In this document: positions 1 through 8,551 of the stretch, piece by piece
How positions within the stretch are numbered: the stretch's first letter is position 1
How the letters are laid out: the number at the start of each line of letters is the position of its first letter
Assembly (NCBI GenBank): GCA_902587565.1
Contig: CACILT010000009.1
Coordinates: 1-39,978 of the forward strand
Direction of reading: 5' to 3'
DNA from: an uncultured Alphaproteobacteria bacterium
Lineage (GTDB): Bacteria; Pseudomonadota; Alphaproteobacteria; HIMB59; GCA-002718135
DNA: 39,978 nt
Position numbers and translations under genes: made by a program
The notes under the pieces: model-generated
Databases searched by the model: none
Seen by the model: only the letters and a program-made list of their open reading frames with translations
Told to the model about the DNA's origin: nothing

Positions 1-1
1 A

Positions 2-169
2 AAAGAAATTATAGATCATGAAGATATTTTTGTTTTTTATAAAAAAACTGAAATAGGTACTCAATATTTTATTACCTATAAAAATTATATTTCTAAGAAT
101 AATGCTTTTGAAGCTTGTGATTTATTAACTATTGTTAAGAGTTGCATAATACTTAATTTACAAAATTAA
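2..169 (+). CDS. 3' end of an unidentified gene (possible SPOR-like C-terminus)
   Basis: An open frame enters from the left edge and stops at TAA 167-169, giving the last 55 residues of a protein. The tail has alternating aromatic and basic residues (FVFYKK, QYFITYKNY) followed by a predicted helix with AFEACDLL. In many Alphaproteobacteria the gene just upstream of scpA is nagZ or a SPOR-domain protein. The length and beta-beta-helix look of this tail would fit the end of a SPOR domain, but I do not recognise it with confidence. The stop lies 39 bases before the scpA start, so the two may be co-transcribed. The frame is real in that the other two plus frames close within about 30 bases. Confidence 0.55.
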   Translation, partial: KEIIDHEDIFVFYKKTEIGTQYFITYKNYISKNNAFEACDLLTIVKSCIILNLQN

Positions 170-208
170 TAATATTGAGAGAATCTCAATAATTTTATAT
201 AAAAAATT

Positions 209-979
209 GTGTTAAATGTTTCAGATACAGAAATAAAAGAAGGTCAATTTAACCTATTATTAGGCAACTTTGAGGGCCCGATAGACCTTTTGTTGGTTTT
301 GGCTAGATCACAGAAGGTAGATTTATCTGATATATCTATATCCGAATTAGCTGATCAATATATTAATTTTATTAATCAATATAGAAATATTCATATTGAA
401 ATAGCTGCTGATTATTTAGTGATGGCAGCATGGCTAACGTATTTGAAATCAAGATTACTGTTGCCAAAAGAAGAAAAAATTGATGAGTATACAGCCGATG
501 AGTTAGAAGAGGCTTTAAAATATCAATTACAGAGACTAGAGGCTTTTCAAAATATTTCTAAAATCATATACTCAAGACCTCTTGTTAATAGAGATGTATT
601 TTATGGGGGGTCATCTGAAGGTCTTAAAGTTAAATATAATATAAATTATACATCTAATTTATATGACTTACTAAAATCATATAGCCAAATACTTAAATCG
701 AATGAACAGGTAAAACAATTAACTATTGAGTATTCAGAACTTTATTCAGTTGATCAAGCAGTTAAAAGATTAAAAGGTATTTTTGGAAATATTACAGAAT
801 GGACTAATTTTTTAAATGTAATTCCAAATTTAATTAAAGCTAATAAAACAATTAATAAATCAATTATTTCATCTAACTTTGTTGCTTCTTTAGAATTATC
901 AAAAAATGGATTTATTGATTTAAAACAAGATGAAAGTTTTGGTAATATTTATATAAAATTTAATCAATATGGACAATAA
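209..979 (+). CDS. scpA: segregation and condensation protein A
   Basis: This is the kleisin subunit ScpA of the SMC-ScpAB condensin complex, which compacts and helps separate the chromosome. The N-terminal FEGPIDLLLVLARSQKVDLS stretch (residues 22-41) is the ScpA hallmark. It is followed by the helical SMC-neck-binding segment with DYLVMAAWLTYLKSRLLLP. At 256 aa the protein has normal length, and the C-terminal winged-helix part is diverged. The start is a GTG at 209, because no in-frame ATG lies nearby upstream of the conserved block. It overlaps scpB by 11 bases, so the pair is translationally coupled. Confidence 0.95.
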   Translation: MLNVSDTEIKEGQFNLLLGNFEGPIDLLLVLARSQKVDLSDISISELADQYINFINQYRNIHIEIAADYLVMAAWLTYLKSRLLLPKEEKIDEYTADELEEALKYQLQRLEAFQNISKIIYSRPLVNRDVFYGGSSEGLKVKYNINYTSNLYDLLKSYSQILKSNEQVKQLTIEYSELYSVDQAVKRLKGIFGNITEWTNFLNVIPNLIKANKTINKSIISSNFVASLELSKNGFIDLKQDESFGNIYIKFNQYGQ

Positions 980-1604
980 AGATATTAAAATTTTAGAAGC
1001 AATATTATTTGCATCAGGAGAGCCACTTGATGAAAATGATTTGAAAGAAAAAATTAAAGAAAAAAATAATATAAGTAAGCTATTACAAGAAATTAAAGTT
1101 TTTTATAAAAATAGAGGTATTAATTTAATCAAAACTGGCAATAAATGGTCTTTTAGAACTGCTGAAGATCTGAGTGATGAATTAACTATTTTTAAAACAC
1201 AGAAAAGAAAATTATCAAGAGCAGCATTGGAAACATTATCTATAATTGCATACCAACAACCAATTACAAGATCAGAAATTGAAAATATTAGAGGTGTTCA
1301 AATGGGTAGAGGCTCTTTAGATCATTTGATGGAAATAGGATGGATACGTCCTTCAGGTAGGAAAAGTATACCTGGTAAACCTACTTTATGGTCTACCACA
1401 GATTTGTTTGTTGAACATTTTGGATTGAATAGTTTATCCGATTTACCTAATAAAGATGAGTTAAAGGCAAGTGGTTTTCTAGATAAACGTGCTGCGATTG
1501 CAACTATAAGTGATCTTGCTAAAAATGATGAAAATTTACAAAGTAATGATAATTTAGAACAAGATGATGAAAATAATATTGATGATTTTATTCAAAATAC
1601 TTAG
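969..1604 (+). CDS. scpB: segregation and condensation protein B
   Basis: ScpB dimers bind the ScpA kleisin in the SMC complex. The family pattern is clear: an N-terminal EAILFASGEPLDENDL segment, then the second winged helix with ALETLSIIAYQQPITRSEIE and IRGVQMGRGSLDHLMEIGWI. The acidic Asn/Asp-rich tail (roughly residues 180-211) is typical of alphaproteobacterial ScpB and is probably disordered. It starts at ATG 969 inside the end of scpA. The scpAB-tatABC-serS order is a conserved alphaproteobacterial neighbourhood. Confidence 0.95.
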   Translation: MDNKDIKILEAILFASGEPLDENDLKEKIKEKNNISKLLQEIKVFYKNRGINLIKTGNKWSFRTAEDLSDELTIFKTQKRKLSRAALETLSIIAYQQPITRSEIENIRGVQMGRGSLDHLMEIGWIRPSGRKSIPGKPTLWSTTDLFVEHFGLNSLSDLPNKDELKASGFLDKRAAIATISDLAKNDENLQSNDNLEQDDENNIDDFIQNT

Positions 1605-1654
1605 TTAACTTATTACTTCTTGTTTTTTTCCTATAGTTTCCGTATAAGTCCCTT

Positions 1655-1840
1655 ATGACACCTAGTATTTGGCAATTATTAATTGTACTCGTTATTGTTC
1701 TACTTCTTTTCGGTAGAGGTAAAATACCTCAACTTATGGGTGATATGGCAAAAGGTATCAAATCATTCAAGAGAGGAATGTCTGACGAAGAAAAAAAAGA
1801 AGATAAAAATTTAGAGAATAAAAACGACGAAGAAAAGTAA
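1655..1840 (+). CDS. tatA: Tat translocase subunit TatA
   Basis: This is the pore-forming small subunit of the twin-arginine translocase, which exports folded proteins across the inner membrane. The 61 aa protein has one N-terminal transmembrane helix (about residues 5-20), the [21 protein letters not shown] hinge and amphipathic helix with the family's Phe-Gly pair, and a short charged tail. It stands first in a complete tatABC set with only 5 bases before tatB. The 50-base gap after scpB has no clear terminator, so readthrough from scpAB is likely. Confidence 0.96.
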   Translation: MTPSIWQLLIVLVIVLLLFGRGKIPQLMGDMAKGIKSFKRGMSDEEKKEDKNLENKNDEEK

Positions 1841-1845
1841 ATACA

Positions 1846-2160
1846 ATGTTTACTTTTGGTTGGAGTGAAATTTTCTTAATTGGGATAATAGTTGTTGTTG
1901 TTATTGGACCAAAAGATCTTCCAAAATTCATTAAACAAGTTGGATCGTTTACTAAATATATTAAAAAAATGTCTTCTGAATTTAAGTCATCTATAAATGA
2001 AATTGCTGAAGAGGAAGAAATTAAAGAATTAGCTAAATCAGTTAAAGAAGTAAAAAAAATAAAAGATGGCATTAATATCAAAAAAAATTTTGAAAATGAG
2101 ATTAAAGAAGTTCAAGAAACAGTGAAAATAACAGAGAATGAATTTTCAAAAAAAAATTAA
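1846..2160 (+). CDS. tatB: Tat translocase subunit TatB
   Basis: TatB forms the substrate receptor complex with TatC. The 104 aa protein has the TatB-type N-terminus (FGWSEIFLIGIIVVVVIGPKD), where the Glu in the helix and the GPKDLP hinge separate TatB from TatA. A long charged amphipathic helix and coiled-coil-like Lys/Glu tail follows. It is shorter than E. coli TatB, as is common in reduced genomes. It lies between tatA (5 bases) and tatC (15 bases) in one transcription unit. Confidence 0.94.
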   Translation: MFTFGWSEIFLIGIIVVVVIGPKDLPKFIKQVGSFTKYIKKMSSEFKSSINEIAEEEEIKELAKSVKEVKKIKDGINIKKNFENEIKEVQETVKITENEFSKKN

Positions 2161-2175
2161 TTTATTATTTTTATA

Positions 2176-2931
2176 ATGGCTGAAGAAAAATTTGAAGAAA
2201 TGTCTCTAATAGGACATCTCACTGAGTTACGAAAAAGATTACTATGGAGTTTTTTATATATTTTATTAATTTTCATTGTTTGTTTTTACTTTGCAGATGA
2301 ATTATTTGCCTTTTTAGCCAGTCCGCTAGTAGAACTATTTGATAAGGAAAAAGGTCAAGGTTTTATTTATACAGCTTTACAAGAAGCTTTTTTTACAGAA
2401 TTAAAAATAGCTTTTTTCTTTGCTTTATTTTTTTCATTCCCATTAATTGCAATACAAATATGGAGATTTATTGCACCAGGATTATACAAAAAGGAAAAGA
2501 GAGCTTTTTTACCCTATTTAGTTGCGACACCAATTTTATTTTTCGCAGGTGGATCAATGGTTTATTATATTATTGCGCCATTGGCATGGTCTTTTTTCCT
2601 ATCTTATCAAAACCTTGGCTCTAGTGGAGTTCCTATTCGATTAGAAGCTAAGATGGGAGAATATTTATCTCTTATGATGCGATTTATTTTTGCTTTTGGT
2701 TTAGCATTTCAGCTTCCTGTTGTTTTATCTTTAATGGCAAGAGTAGGGATGGTCACTTATGAATCACTTAAAAAATTTAGAAAATATGCAATTGTATTAG
2801 CATTTTTATCGGCAGCATTCTTAACTCCACCTGATCCATTTAGTCAAATAAGTTTAGCTCTGCCAATTATATTTTTATACGAAGTTTCAATTTATATTGC
2901 AAAACTAATACAAAAAAATAAAGATAAGTAA
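2176..2931 (+). CDS. tatC: Tat translocase subunit TatC
   Basis: TatC is the six-helix membrane core of the Tat translocase that recognises the twin-arginine signal peptide. The N-terminus carries the conserved HLTELRKRLLWS motif (residues 14-25). The FSFPLIAIQIWRFIAPGLYKKEK block and the late AAFLTPPDPFSQ block are also TatC signatures. At 251 aa with six hydrophobic segments it looks intact. Its stop overlaps the serS start as TAATG. Confidence 0.97.
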   Translation: MAEEKFEEMSLIGHLTELRKRLLWSFLYILLIFIVCFYFADELFAFLASPLVELFDKEKGQGFIYTALQEAFFTELKIAFFFALFFSFPLIAIQIWRFIAPGLYKKEKRAFLPYLVATPILFFAGGSMVYYIIAPLAWSFFLSYQNLGSSGVPIRLEAKMGEYLSLMMRFIFAFGLAFQLPVVLSLMARVGMVTYESLKKFRKYAIVLAFLSAAFLTPPDPFSQISLALPIIFLYEVSIYIAKLIQKNKDK

Positions 2932-4193
2932 TGCATAATATTAATTTTATCAGAGAAAATCCAACAGAATTTGATAATTATATGAAACAAAGAGGTGAGC
3001 ATCCAATATCAAAAAAAATATTAGAACTAGATAAAGTTAAAAGAGAAACTCAGACTGTTCTTCAGAACCTTTTAGCAGAAAGAAACTCTATTTCTAAAAA
3101 TATTGGTAAACTTAAAAGTGAAAATAAAGATGCTTCATCAGAGATGAGTAAAGTTGATGAAATTAAAAATAAAATTAATAATTTAAAGGAACTTGAAACT
3201 ATTAAAGATGAGGAGCTAAAAACTATACTCTCTAGACTTCCAAATATAGCTGATAAGACTGTACCTTTAGGAAGGAATGAAGAAGATAATACAAAGTATA
3301 GAGAATGGGGTGAAAAACCAGGATTTGAATTTAAACCTAAAACACATTTTGAATTAGGGGAAGATTTAGGTTTAATGAATTTTGAAACCGCATCTAAATT
3401 ATCAGGATCTAGATTTGTTTTATTAAAAAATCAACTTTCTAAGTTGGAAAGAGCAATAGCAAATTTTATGTTGGATAAACATACGAATGATAACGGTTAT
3501 ATTGAGATGCATGTTCCTTATTTAGTAAAAGCAGATACGTTATATGGGACTGGCCAATTACCTAAGTTTGCAGAAGACTTGTTTACCGCAGGTGATGACC
3601 ATTGGCTGATACCAACTGCTGAAATACCGCTGACCGCCCTGCATAGTAATGAAATACTAAATATTAATCAGCTCCCTATGCGTGTTACTTCTTATACACC
3701 ATGTTTTAGATCTGAAGCTGGTGCAGCTGGAAAAGATACGAGAGGTATGCTTAGACAACATCAATTTACTAAAGTTGAATTAGTATCACTAGTGGAGCCA
3801 GAGCACTCAAAAGATGAGCTTGAGAGAATGTTAAGTTGTGCTGAGGGAATTCTTCAAGACTTAAATCTTCACTATAGAGTAATGACTTTATGTACTGGGG
3901 ATATGGGTTTTAATGCTAATAAAACATATGACATAGAGGTATGGCTTCCTGGTGAAGATAAATATAGAGAAATATCAAGTTGTTCAAATTGTGGTGATTT
4001 TCAAGCTAGAAGAATGAATACTAGATATAAATTAGAAAATAAAAATGTTTTTGTTCATACACTTAATGGATCCGGGTTAGCAGTGGGAAGAACACTAATT
4101 GCTATTCTTGAAAATTATCAAATGAAAGATGGAAATATTAAAATTCCAGAAGTTTTGAAAAAATATTTCAATAATTCTGATACTCTTATCTAG
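2931..4193 (+). CDS. serS: seryl-tRNA synthetase
   Basis: SerS is the class II synthetase that charges tRNA-Ser and tRNA-Sec. The N-terminal 100 or so residues form the long antiparallel coiled-coil arm that contacts the tRNA long variable arm. The catalytic core shows motif 2 (TPCFRSEAGAAGKDTRGMLR) and motif 3 (NGSGLAVGRTLIAILENYQ). At 420 aa it matches the usual 420-430. The ATG start overlaps the tatC stop by one base. In many Alphaproteobacteria serS is followed by surE and pcm; here surE is absent and pcm follows directly. Confidence 0.98.
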   Translation: MHNINFIRENPTEFDNYMKQRGEHPISKKILELDKVKRETQTVLQNLLAERNSISKNIGKLKSENKDASSEMSKVDEIKNKINNLKELETIKDEELKTILSRLPNIADKTVPLGRNEEDNTKYREWGEKPGFEFKPKTHFELGEDLGLMNFETASKLSGSRFVLLKNQLSKLERAIANFMLDKHTNDNGYIEMHVPYLVKADTLYGTGQLPKFAEDLFTAGDDHWLIPTAEIPLTALHSNEILNINQLPMRVTSYTPCFRSEAGAAGKDTRGMLRQHQFTKVELVSLVEPEHSKDELERMLSCAEGILQDLNLHYRVMTLCTGDMGFNANKTYDIEVWLPGEDKYREISSCSNCGDFQARRMNTRYKLENKNVFVHTLNGSGLAVGRTLIAILENYQMKDGNIKIPEVLKKYFNNSDTLI

Positions 4194-4819
4194 TGCTTGA
4201 TGTAAGGAAAATAAGATTGATACTCGAGTTACGAGAGTCAGGTATTAGTAATGCTGAAGTTCTCTCTGCAATAGAAAAAATTCCAAGAGAAAAATTTATT
4301 AGTGAATCTTACAGAAATCAAGCTTATGAAAATATAGCTTTACCAATTGAAAATAATCAAACTATTAGTCAGCCCTACGTTGTAGCAAGGATGACTGAAT
4401 TACTTGATGTTAAAAGAAACCACAAGGTATTAGAAATAGGCACTGGTAGTGGATATCAGTGTGCAGTATTATCAATATTGGCAAGGCGTGTTTACACGAT
4501 TGAAAGAATTAAAAATTTACATGAAGGTTCAAATAATATTTTTGAGAAATTAAAATTAACTAATATTGTTTCAAAATACGATGATGGTAATAATGGTTGG
4601 ATTGAGCAAATACCGTTTGATAGAATAATTTTTACAGCAGCGTCAAAAAAAATAAATAATGAAATTTTTTCTCATATTGAAAATGAAGGAATTATTGTTT
4701 CTCCTATTGTTAAAAATAACAAGCAAATACTTGTAAAATATACAAAACAAAATAATAAAATTATTTCCAAAGAATATGATAATGTTTTATTTGTTCCAAA
4801 CCTTCAAGGTGTAGTATAG
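4193..4819 (+). CDS. pcm: protein-L-isoaspartate O-methyltransferase
   Basis: This SAM-dependent enzyme methylates isoaspartyl residues in damaged proteins and starts their repair. The pre-core motif QTISQPYVVARMTELL (about residues 57-72) and the SAM-binding LEIGTGSGYQ loop are classic Pcm features, and the post-motif segment FDRIIFTAA agrees. The start is GTG 4193, whose first G is the last base of the serS TAG, so the two are tightly coupled. At 208 aa it is of normal size. Its last 16 bases overlap the oppositely oriented MATE gene. Confidence 0.92.
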   Translation: MLDVRKIRLILELRESGISNAEVLSAIEKIPREKFISESYRNQAYENIALPIENNQTISQPYVVARMTELLDVKRNHKVLEIGTGSGYQCAVLSILARRVYTIERIKNLHEGSNNIFEKLKLTNIVSKYDDGNNGWIEQIPFDRIIFTAASKKINNEIFSHIENEGIIVSPIVKNNKQILVKYTKQNNKIISKEYDNVLFVPNLQGVV

Positions 4820-6177
4820 CTTCTTTGAATATTTCGAATTTTATTTGAAGAATAAAAATAGTATAATATACCAATTATCCAATGAACAAGAGTTAATCCA
4901 ATAAACATATAGATATAGTTTTCTTCTATAAAATTATTTACAAATAATATTACAATTATAGGTATTAATACAAACCTAAGTATGGCCATATACATTACTA
5001 TTATTGCTTTTTTTAGCCCTTGGAATGAAGCATTAGAAATAAAGAAGAATGGAAAAGCAGGAAAACCAAGTGCGTATATTTTAAGATATATTGATCCGTA
5101 GTAAATTACTTCTTTGTCATCAGTAAATAATCTCATTGAATCTTCTGCAGTTATAAATAAAATTAATCCTGCTATAGTCAATATTATTACACCAGTAATC
5201 ATAGCTTTATTGTAAGTTTCTAAAATTCTTTCATAGTTTTTAGCGCCAAAATTCTGACCCACAATAGCGGTAACTGCTGTACTTAATCCTAACAAAGGTA
5301 AGAAAAGCAGTTGTTCATATCTTCCAGCTGAGGAAAAACCTGCAATTGCATCATTACCGAAACGACTTACAAAAAATAATAATATATATGACCCGAGAGC
5401 AATCATCATCAATCCTAATGCCGCTGGAATAGCCTGAAATGAAATTTCCTTAATTAAACTTAATTTAGGAATTAAATAATTATTTTTAAAGTTTTCAAAA
5501 ATCTCTGTTTTATAAATTTTATATAGCAAATATAACAAACCAATTATTTGAGATAATATGGTAGCTATTGCTATTCCAGCTATACCCATTGGCGCAAATA
5601 ATTCAAAATTAATTATTTTTCCTGTGATTAATATTGGATTTAAAATTATATTAAGAAAAAAACTAAAAATTAAAACATTTCTATAACTTTTAGTATCTCC
5701 TTGAGCAGATAAACAAGAATTACATACCATGAGTAAAAGAATTATGACCGATCCTAAATAAATTACGTTCATATACAATGATGAAAATTTAAGGGTTTTT
5801 GGATCATCATTTATAGATTCTAAAATTATGTTCCCAAAATAAAGTCCAAAAATAGTTATACCTAAGCCTACTAAAATTGTTACAATAAAAGATTGTGAAA
5901 ATGCATGACTTGCTTTTTTAATATTTTTTTCTCCTAAAGAATTAGCAACATTACTTGTTGTAGCTATGCTCAGTCCTATGCCAAGTGCAATAATTATAAA
6001 ATACACAGGAAATGTTTGACCAATAGCTGCTAAAGCTGTTTCTGAAATCATTCTACCTGCAAAAATAGTATCAACTAAAGAATAGAGATTATTAAATATA
6101 GTTCCAATCGAGGCTGGCAAAGCAATTTTAATAAATAACTTATAGATATCTTCATCAAGTAAATTAATTTTTTTCAT
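4804..6177 (-). CDS. MATE-family efflux transporter
   Basis: This is a polytopic inner-membrane protein with about 12 hydrophobic segments across 457 aa and the MATE two-lobe arrangement. The start region carries the family's ALPASIGTIFNNLYSLVDTI helix and FAGRMISETALAAIG. The C-terminal lobe has ALGFPAFPFFFISNASFQG, typical of MatE halves. MATE proteins export drugs or metabolites against Na+ or H+ influx; the substrate here cannot be told. It lies 2 bases downstream of rlmJ on the same strand, so the two are probably one transcript. Its 3' end overlaps pcm by 16 bases in the convergent direction. Confidence 0.93.
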   Translation of the reverse strand: MKKINLLDEDIYKLFIKIALPASIGTIFNNLYSLVDTIFAGRMISETALAAIGQTFPVYFIIIALGIGLSIATTSNVANSLGEKNIKKASHAFSQSFIVTILVGLGITIFGLYFGNIILESINDDPKTLKFSSLYMNVIYLGSVIILLLMVCNSCLSAQGDTKSYRNVLIFSFFLNIILNPILITGKIINFELFAPMGIAGIAIATILSQIIGLLYLLYKIYKTEIFENFKNNYLIPKLSLIKEISFQAIPAALGLMMIALGSYILLFFVSRFGNDAIAGFSSAGRYEQLLFLPLLGLSTAVTAIVGQNFGAKNYERILETYNKAMITGVIILTIAGLILFITAEDSMRLFTDDKEVIYYGSIYLKIYALGFPAFPFFFISNASFQGLKKAIIVMYMAILRFVLIPIIVILFVNNFIEENYIYMFIGLTLVHWIIGILYYFYSSNKIRNIQRSYTTP

Positions 6178-6179
6178 AT

Positions 6180-7010
6180 TTACAAATATCTTAATTTAAA
6201 CCTAGTACTATTTTCCTCTTGTTTTAAAATATTTTGAATTTCGTATATTACCTCTTTGAGGTTTTTCATTATAGATCTATTTGAAAAATTTATTAATAAT
6301 AAGCCACTTCCTTGCATTCCAACATTGTCTCCATATTTCATAATAGGAACTTCAACATTGATAATATTACTTATACCTTTTTTTCTAATATTTTGAATAA
6401 AGGAGTCATTTTCCAAAATATTCAAAACTGGATACCATATTATGAATTTGGAATTTAAAAATAAATTATCAATATTATTTAGTATCTTCTCTACTTTTTC
6501 AAAATCATCCTTTATTTCATATGATGGATCTATAAATACAAAATAATTCTTCTCTTTATTAACTTTATTAAAAATAAAATTAAATCCATCAGCATTTAAA
6601 ATTTTAGCATTGGTATATTTGTTTAAGTTTTTTTTTAATAATTCATATTCATTATTGTGTAGTTCACAAAAAAATAATTTATCTTTTTCGTTAGCTATGT
6701 ACGAAATAAATATAGGTGATCCAGGATAAAAATTATTTTTTCTAGAAATTTTAGAAATAGTTGAAAGATAATTTTTAATTAAAATATTATTACCTTTATA
6801 ATTTTGTATCTTTTTAATTCCTTCTTTATACTCTTTATTTTTATCCATATACTTTGATATATATTTATAAATTCCATTACCAGAATGAGTATCAACATAA
6901 CTTATTGAATTATTTACTTTTTTTTCAAGATTATATAAGTAAAGCATTATAATGTGTTTCATAACATCTGCATGATTACCAGCATGATATCCGTGTTTAT
7001 AGCTAAGCAT
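6180..7010 (-). CDS. rlmJ: 23S rRNA (adenine-N6)-methyltransferase RlmJ
   Basis: RlmJ methylates N6 of A2030 in 23S rRNA (E. coli numbering). The N-terminus LSYKHGYHAGNHADVMKH is diagnostic, followed by the SAM-binding YVDTHSGNGIY strand and loop, and the catalytic FIDPSYE strand. In the family the last motif is normally DPPY or DPPF; here the second proline is serine (TCA), a substitution in the adenine-contacting motif. Near the C-terminus GSGLLLINF matches the family end. Length 276 aa is normal. The upstream divergent gene is cspA. Confidence 0.92.
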   Translation of the reverse strand: MLSYKHGYHAGNHADVMKHIIMLYLYNLEKKVNNSISYVDTHSGNGIYKYISKYMDKNKEYKEGIKKIQNYKGNNILIKNYLSTISKISRKNNFYPGSPIFISYIANEKDKLFFCELHNNEYELLKKNLNKYTNAKILNADGFNFIFNKVNKEKNYFVFIDPSYEIKDDFEKVEKILNNIDNLFLNSKFIIWYPVLNILENDSFIQNIRKKGISNIINVEVPIMKYGDNVGMQGSGLLLINFSNRSIMKNLKEVIYEIQNILKQEENSTRFKLRYL

Positions 7011-7136
7011 AAAAATAAAAAAAATTGTTGAAATTAATTTCTTATTAGTTATTTAATGTATTAAATTAATCAATATACAATATTTATATAAGTTAAATAC
7101 ATTTAATCCCCCAATAATAAATAAGGAGAATACAAT

Positions 7137-7340
7137 ATGCCAAGTGGTAAAATTAAATGGTTTAATCCGACCAAAGGTTATGGATTTATAGAAAATGATG
7201 ATGGAGGAAAAGATGTTTTTCTTCATGTTTCAGCTTTAGAAGCTGCTGGGATTGATACTTTAGAAGAAGGTATGCCAGTTGAATTTGAAATTGGTGAAAA
7301 CCGTGGAAAAGAAAACGCTATTAATATTAAGAAAAAATAA
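7137..7340 (+). CDS. cold-shock domain RNA-binding protein
   Basis: This is a CspA-type single cold-shock domain of 67 aa that binds single-stranded RNA and DNA as a chaperone. RNP1 (KGYGFIEND) and RNP2 ([10 protein letters not shown]) are both present, preceded by [15 protein letters not shown] very good Shine-Dalgarno AAGGAG (7123-7128) sits 8 bases before the ATG, unusual in this window and consistent with high expression. The 126 bases upstream are AT-rich and include a plausible TATATAAG box near 7085, but no clear promoter pair. Only 7 bases separate it from the next small gene. Confidence 0.95.
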   Translation: MPSGKIKWFNPTKGYGFIENDDGGKDVFLHVSALEAAGIDTLEEGMPVEFEIGENRGKENAINIKKK

Positions 7341-7347
7341 TATTTAA

Positions 7348-7575
7348 TTGAATTCAAACAAACTTTTAGAATGGATTGGCGTAACTACAGCAATCCTCTA
7401 TTCCCTACTAGTTGCATTTAACATTGGATTAGAATTTATTGGCTTTTCATTATTATTGCTATCAGCAGTATTAATTGGAATTTGGGCCTATAAATTAAAC
7501 CACAATGGAATATTGTTTTTACAATTTTTTTACGCTGGTGCAGGTATTATAGGAATGTATAGATGGTTTGGATAA
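7348..7575 (+). CDS. small integral membrane protein of unknown function
   Basis: A 75 aa, almost entirely hydrophobic protein that I do not recognise. Three membrane segments can be drawn: about residues 9-30, 31-47 and 54-72. The start is a TTG at 7348, since no in-frame ATG precedes the first helix, and there is no good Shine-Dalgarno. It starts 7 bases after cspA and overlaps the next gene by 13 bases, so it is probably expressed by readthrough from cspA. Its residue composition and the tight spacing argue that it is a real gene. Confidence 0.7.
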   Translation: MNSNKLLEWIGVTTAILYSLLVAFNIGLEFIGFSLLLLSAVLIGIWAYKLNHNGILFLQFFYAGAGIIGMYRWFG

Positions 7576-7811
7576 AAATATTATTTTTATTTTTACTTTC
7601 ATATTCTTCAATTGCATATTCTTCAGAATTAAATGAAGAAGAAGAAATGTACTTTAATTTTGTTGATTTAAATAATGATGGAGTTATTTCATATGAAGAA
7701 ATTGAACAATCATTAGATTTACTCTTTCAAATTATAGATCTGAATCAAGATAATAAAATTTCTCAAAATGAGATAAATGAATTAAAAGGCATTATTGAAT
7801 CTTTAAGATGA
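7563..7811 (+). CDS. exported two-EF-hand calcium-binding protein
   Basis: The first 21 or so residues form a signal peptide (hydrophobic ILFLFLLSYSSIAYS). Two EF-hand loops follow: DLNNDGVISYEE (residues 35-46) and DLNQDNKISQNE (about 59-70). Both have acidic or Asn residues at positions 1, 3 and 5, a hydrophobic residue at 8 and Glu at 12. At 82 aa this is a minimal EF-hand pair likely placed in the periplasm. The function is unknown; a calcium sensor or buffer is the simplest reading. It overlaps the preceding membrane-protein gene by 13 bases and the following J-domain gene by 4 (ATGA). Confidence 0.85.
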   Translation: MVWIKILFLFLLSYSSIAYSSELNEEEEMYFNFVDLNNDGVISYEEIEQSLDLLFQIIDLNQDNKISQNEINELKGIIESLR

Positions 7812-8551
7812 GTATTTGGGGAAGAGTCATAGGTGGAGCAGCAGGATTTGCTTTAGGAGGACCTATAGGTGCTATTTTAGGTGTAATGGCTGGTGGTGCT
7901 TTTGACAGAAGATCTAAATCAAAATCATCATTTAACTTCAATCGAATAAATAATAATCAAAAACAACAAATTTTTACATTAAGTTTTATTATTTTAGCTG
8001 CAAAATTAGCTAAATCAGATGGCATTGTATCAGATGATGAAATCAGAGCTTTTAAAGAAAAATTTAAAGTTCCAAAATCTGAAATTCCTAAAGTTGCAAA
8101 AATATTCAATGAGGCAAAAAAAGATGCATATGGCTATAAACAAATAGCAAATCAAGTAGGAGATTTATTTTCAGCTAATAAAATTTTATTGGAAGAATTA
8201 TTAAATAATTTATTTTATATTGCTGCATCTGATGGAAAGGTATCTATTAGTGAAATAGATTTTTTAAGATCAATTTCTAAATCATTCAAATTTAGTGAAA
8301 AAGATTTTCAAAGAATTTTTCAATCAAATTTAAAAAATAGCGAATCTGATCCTTACAAAATATTGGGTGTAAATAGATCAAGCACTGATAATGAGATAAG
8401 AAAAAAATGGATAAAATTAAATAAAGAACATCACCCAGATAATTTAATTGCCAAAGGTATGCCGAAAGAGTTTATTAAACAATCCAATAAAGAATTAGCA
8501 GCTATTAATATTGCTTACAATAAAATTAAAGAAATTAGAGGAATTACTTGA
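7808..8551 (+). CDS. DjlA-like TerB/J-domain co-chaperone
   Basis: An N-terminal Gly-rich hydrophobic segment (residues 6-30, GGAAGFALGGPIGAILGVMAGG) resembles the membrane-inserting glycine-zipper of DjlA. A TerB-type helical domain spans about residues 50-175 and contains two repeats of an acidic SDG motif (70-72 and 141-143). A J domain at about 181-245 carries the HPD triad (209-211) that stimulates DnaK ATPase. This domain order defines DjlA, an inner-membrane DnaK partner. It overlaps the EF-hand gene at ATGA and the next gene at TTGA. Confidence 0.9.
   Translation: MSIWGRVIGGAAGFALGGPIGAILGVMAGGAFDRRSKSKSSFNFNRINNNQKQQIFTLSFIILAAKLAKSDGIVSDDEIRAFKEKFKVPKSEIPKVAKIFNEAKKDAYGYKQIANQVGDLFSANKILLEELLNNLFYIAASDGKVSISEIDFLRSISKSFKFSEKDFQRIFQSNLKNSESDPYKILGVNRSSTDNEIRKKWIKLNKEHHPDNLIAKGMPKEFIKQSNKELAAINIAYNKIKEIRGIT

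Noticed and set aside
1767-2081. Open frame of about 100 codons on the minus strand over tatA/tatB
   Set aside because: It is antisense to two well-conserved tat genes, has no family features and results from AT-rich codon bias.
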